DNA of 5,415 bases from Bacillota bacterium (GTDB lineage: Bacteria; Bacillota; Sulfobacillia; JAJZYS01; JAJYTV01): the NCBI GenBank assembly GCA_021792885.1, contig JAJYTV010000154.1:1-5415 (forward strand), given 5' to 3'. The notes below the pieces were generated by a model. The model was not told the DNA's origin. It did not search any database and saw only the letters and a program-made list of their open reading frames with translations. The translations under genes and the position numbers were made by a program. How positions within the stretch are numbered: the first letter of the stretch is position 1; the number at the start of each line of letters is the position of its first letter. This document shows, piece after piece, positions 5,343 to 5,415 of this stretch.

Positions 5343-5415
5343 ATGAGATTCAAGAAAGGGGCATCTCCACCGGGCTCATACCTCGCGGCACAGGTGTGGC
5401 TGCGGCTTTCCGCAG
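5343..5415 (+). CDS. Start of an unidentified gene, 3' end outside window
   Basis: An ATG at 5343 opens a frame without stops to the window edge (24 codons), beginning MRFKKGASPPGSYLAAQVWL. It has a good ribosome site at 6 nt and a promoter-like pair upstream with 17-nt spacing, so it is likely a genuine gene start rather than noise. The visible residues are a basic N-terminus followed by an amphipathic helix. I do not recognise the family. Its position directly against the broken edge of an IS1182 remnant makes a second transposase possible, since such elements often nest, but nothing in the 24 residues proves it. Confidence 0.5.
   Translation, partial: MRFKKGASPPGSYLAAQVWLRLSA

Overview
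High-GC bacterial chromosome with strong AGGAGG-type ribosome binding sites, several TTG starts and tight gene packing. A YerB-type DUF3048 lipoprotein next to a DUF72 protein points to a Gram-positive-like lineage, for example a high-GC Firmicute. This is an inference, and other high-GC phyla that carry DUF3048 remain possible.

Left part, plus strand: the window opens inside the effector-binding domain of a LysR-type regulator (1-267). A 111-nt gap follows, holding a perfect 10-bp inverted repeat. Next comes a two-gene unit: a seven-helix membrane protein (379-1104) resembling the uncharacterised COG4280 group, and a 61-residue two-helix protein (1117-1302) whose ribosome binding site overlaps the stop codon of the first. 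A hairpin at 1316-1347 separates this unit from the convergent minus-strand genes.

Middle, minus strand, read right to left: a 69-residue CDGSH-type iron-sulfur protein (4193-4402), a DUF3048 lipoprotein (3193-4182), a DUF72/YecE-like protein (2348-3193) and an EamA/DMT transporter (1379-2278). The first three are tightly packed: a stop codon overlaps the next ribosome binding site at one junction, and a TGATG overlap forms the other. They probably form an operon. The transporter follows after 69 nt and may be cotranscribed. No shared pathway is obvious.

Right part: a decayed IS1182-type transposase on the minus strand (4598-5290), missing its N-terminus and its catalytic centre, with a strong hairpin just downstream of its stop. 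At its truncated edge a good sigma-70-like promoter drives a plus-strand gene (5343 onward) that runs off the window.

The observations most worth following up are these. First, the membrane protein has an internal duplication with a constant 116-residue offset and an ExxE motif in each half, which recalls the twin RExxE motifs of FTR1/EfeU iron permeases. Second, the CDGSH protein has tyrosine where the second cluster-binding cysteine is expected. I found no convincing evidence of a wholly new multi-gene system. No tRNA, rRNA or CRISPR was seen.
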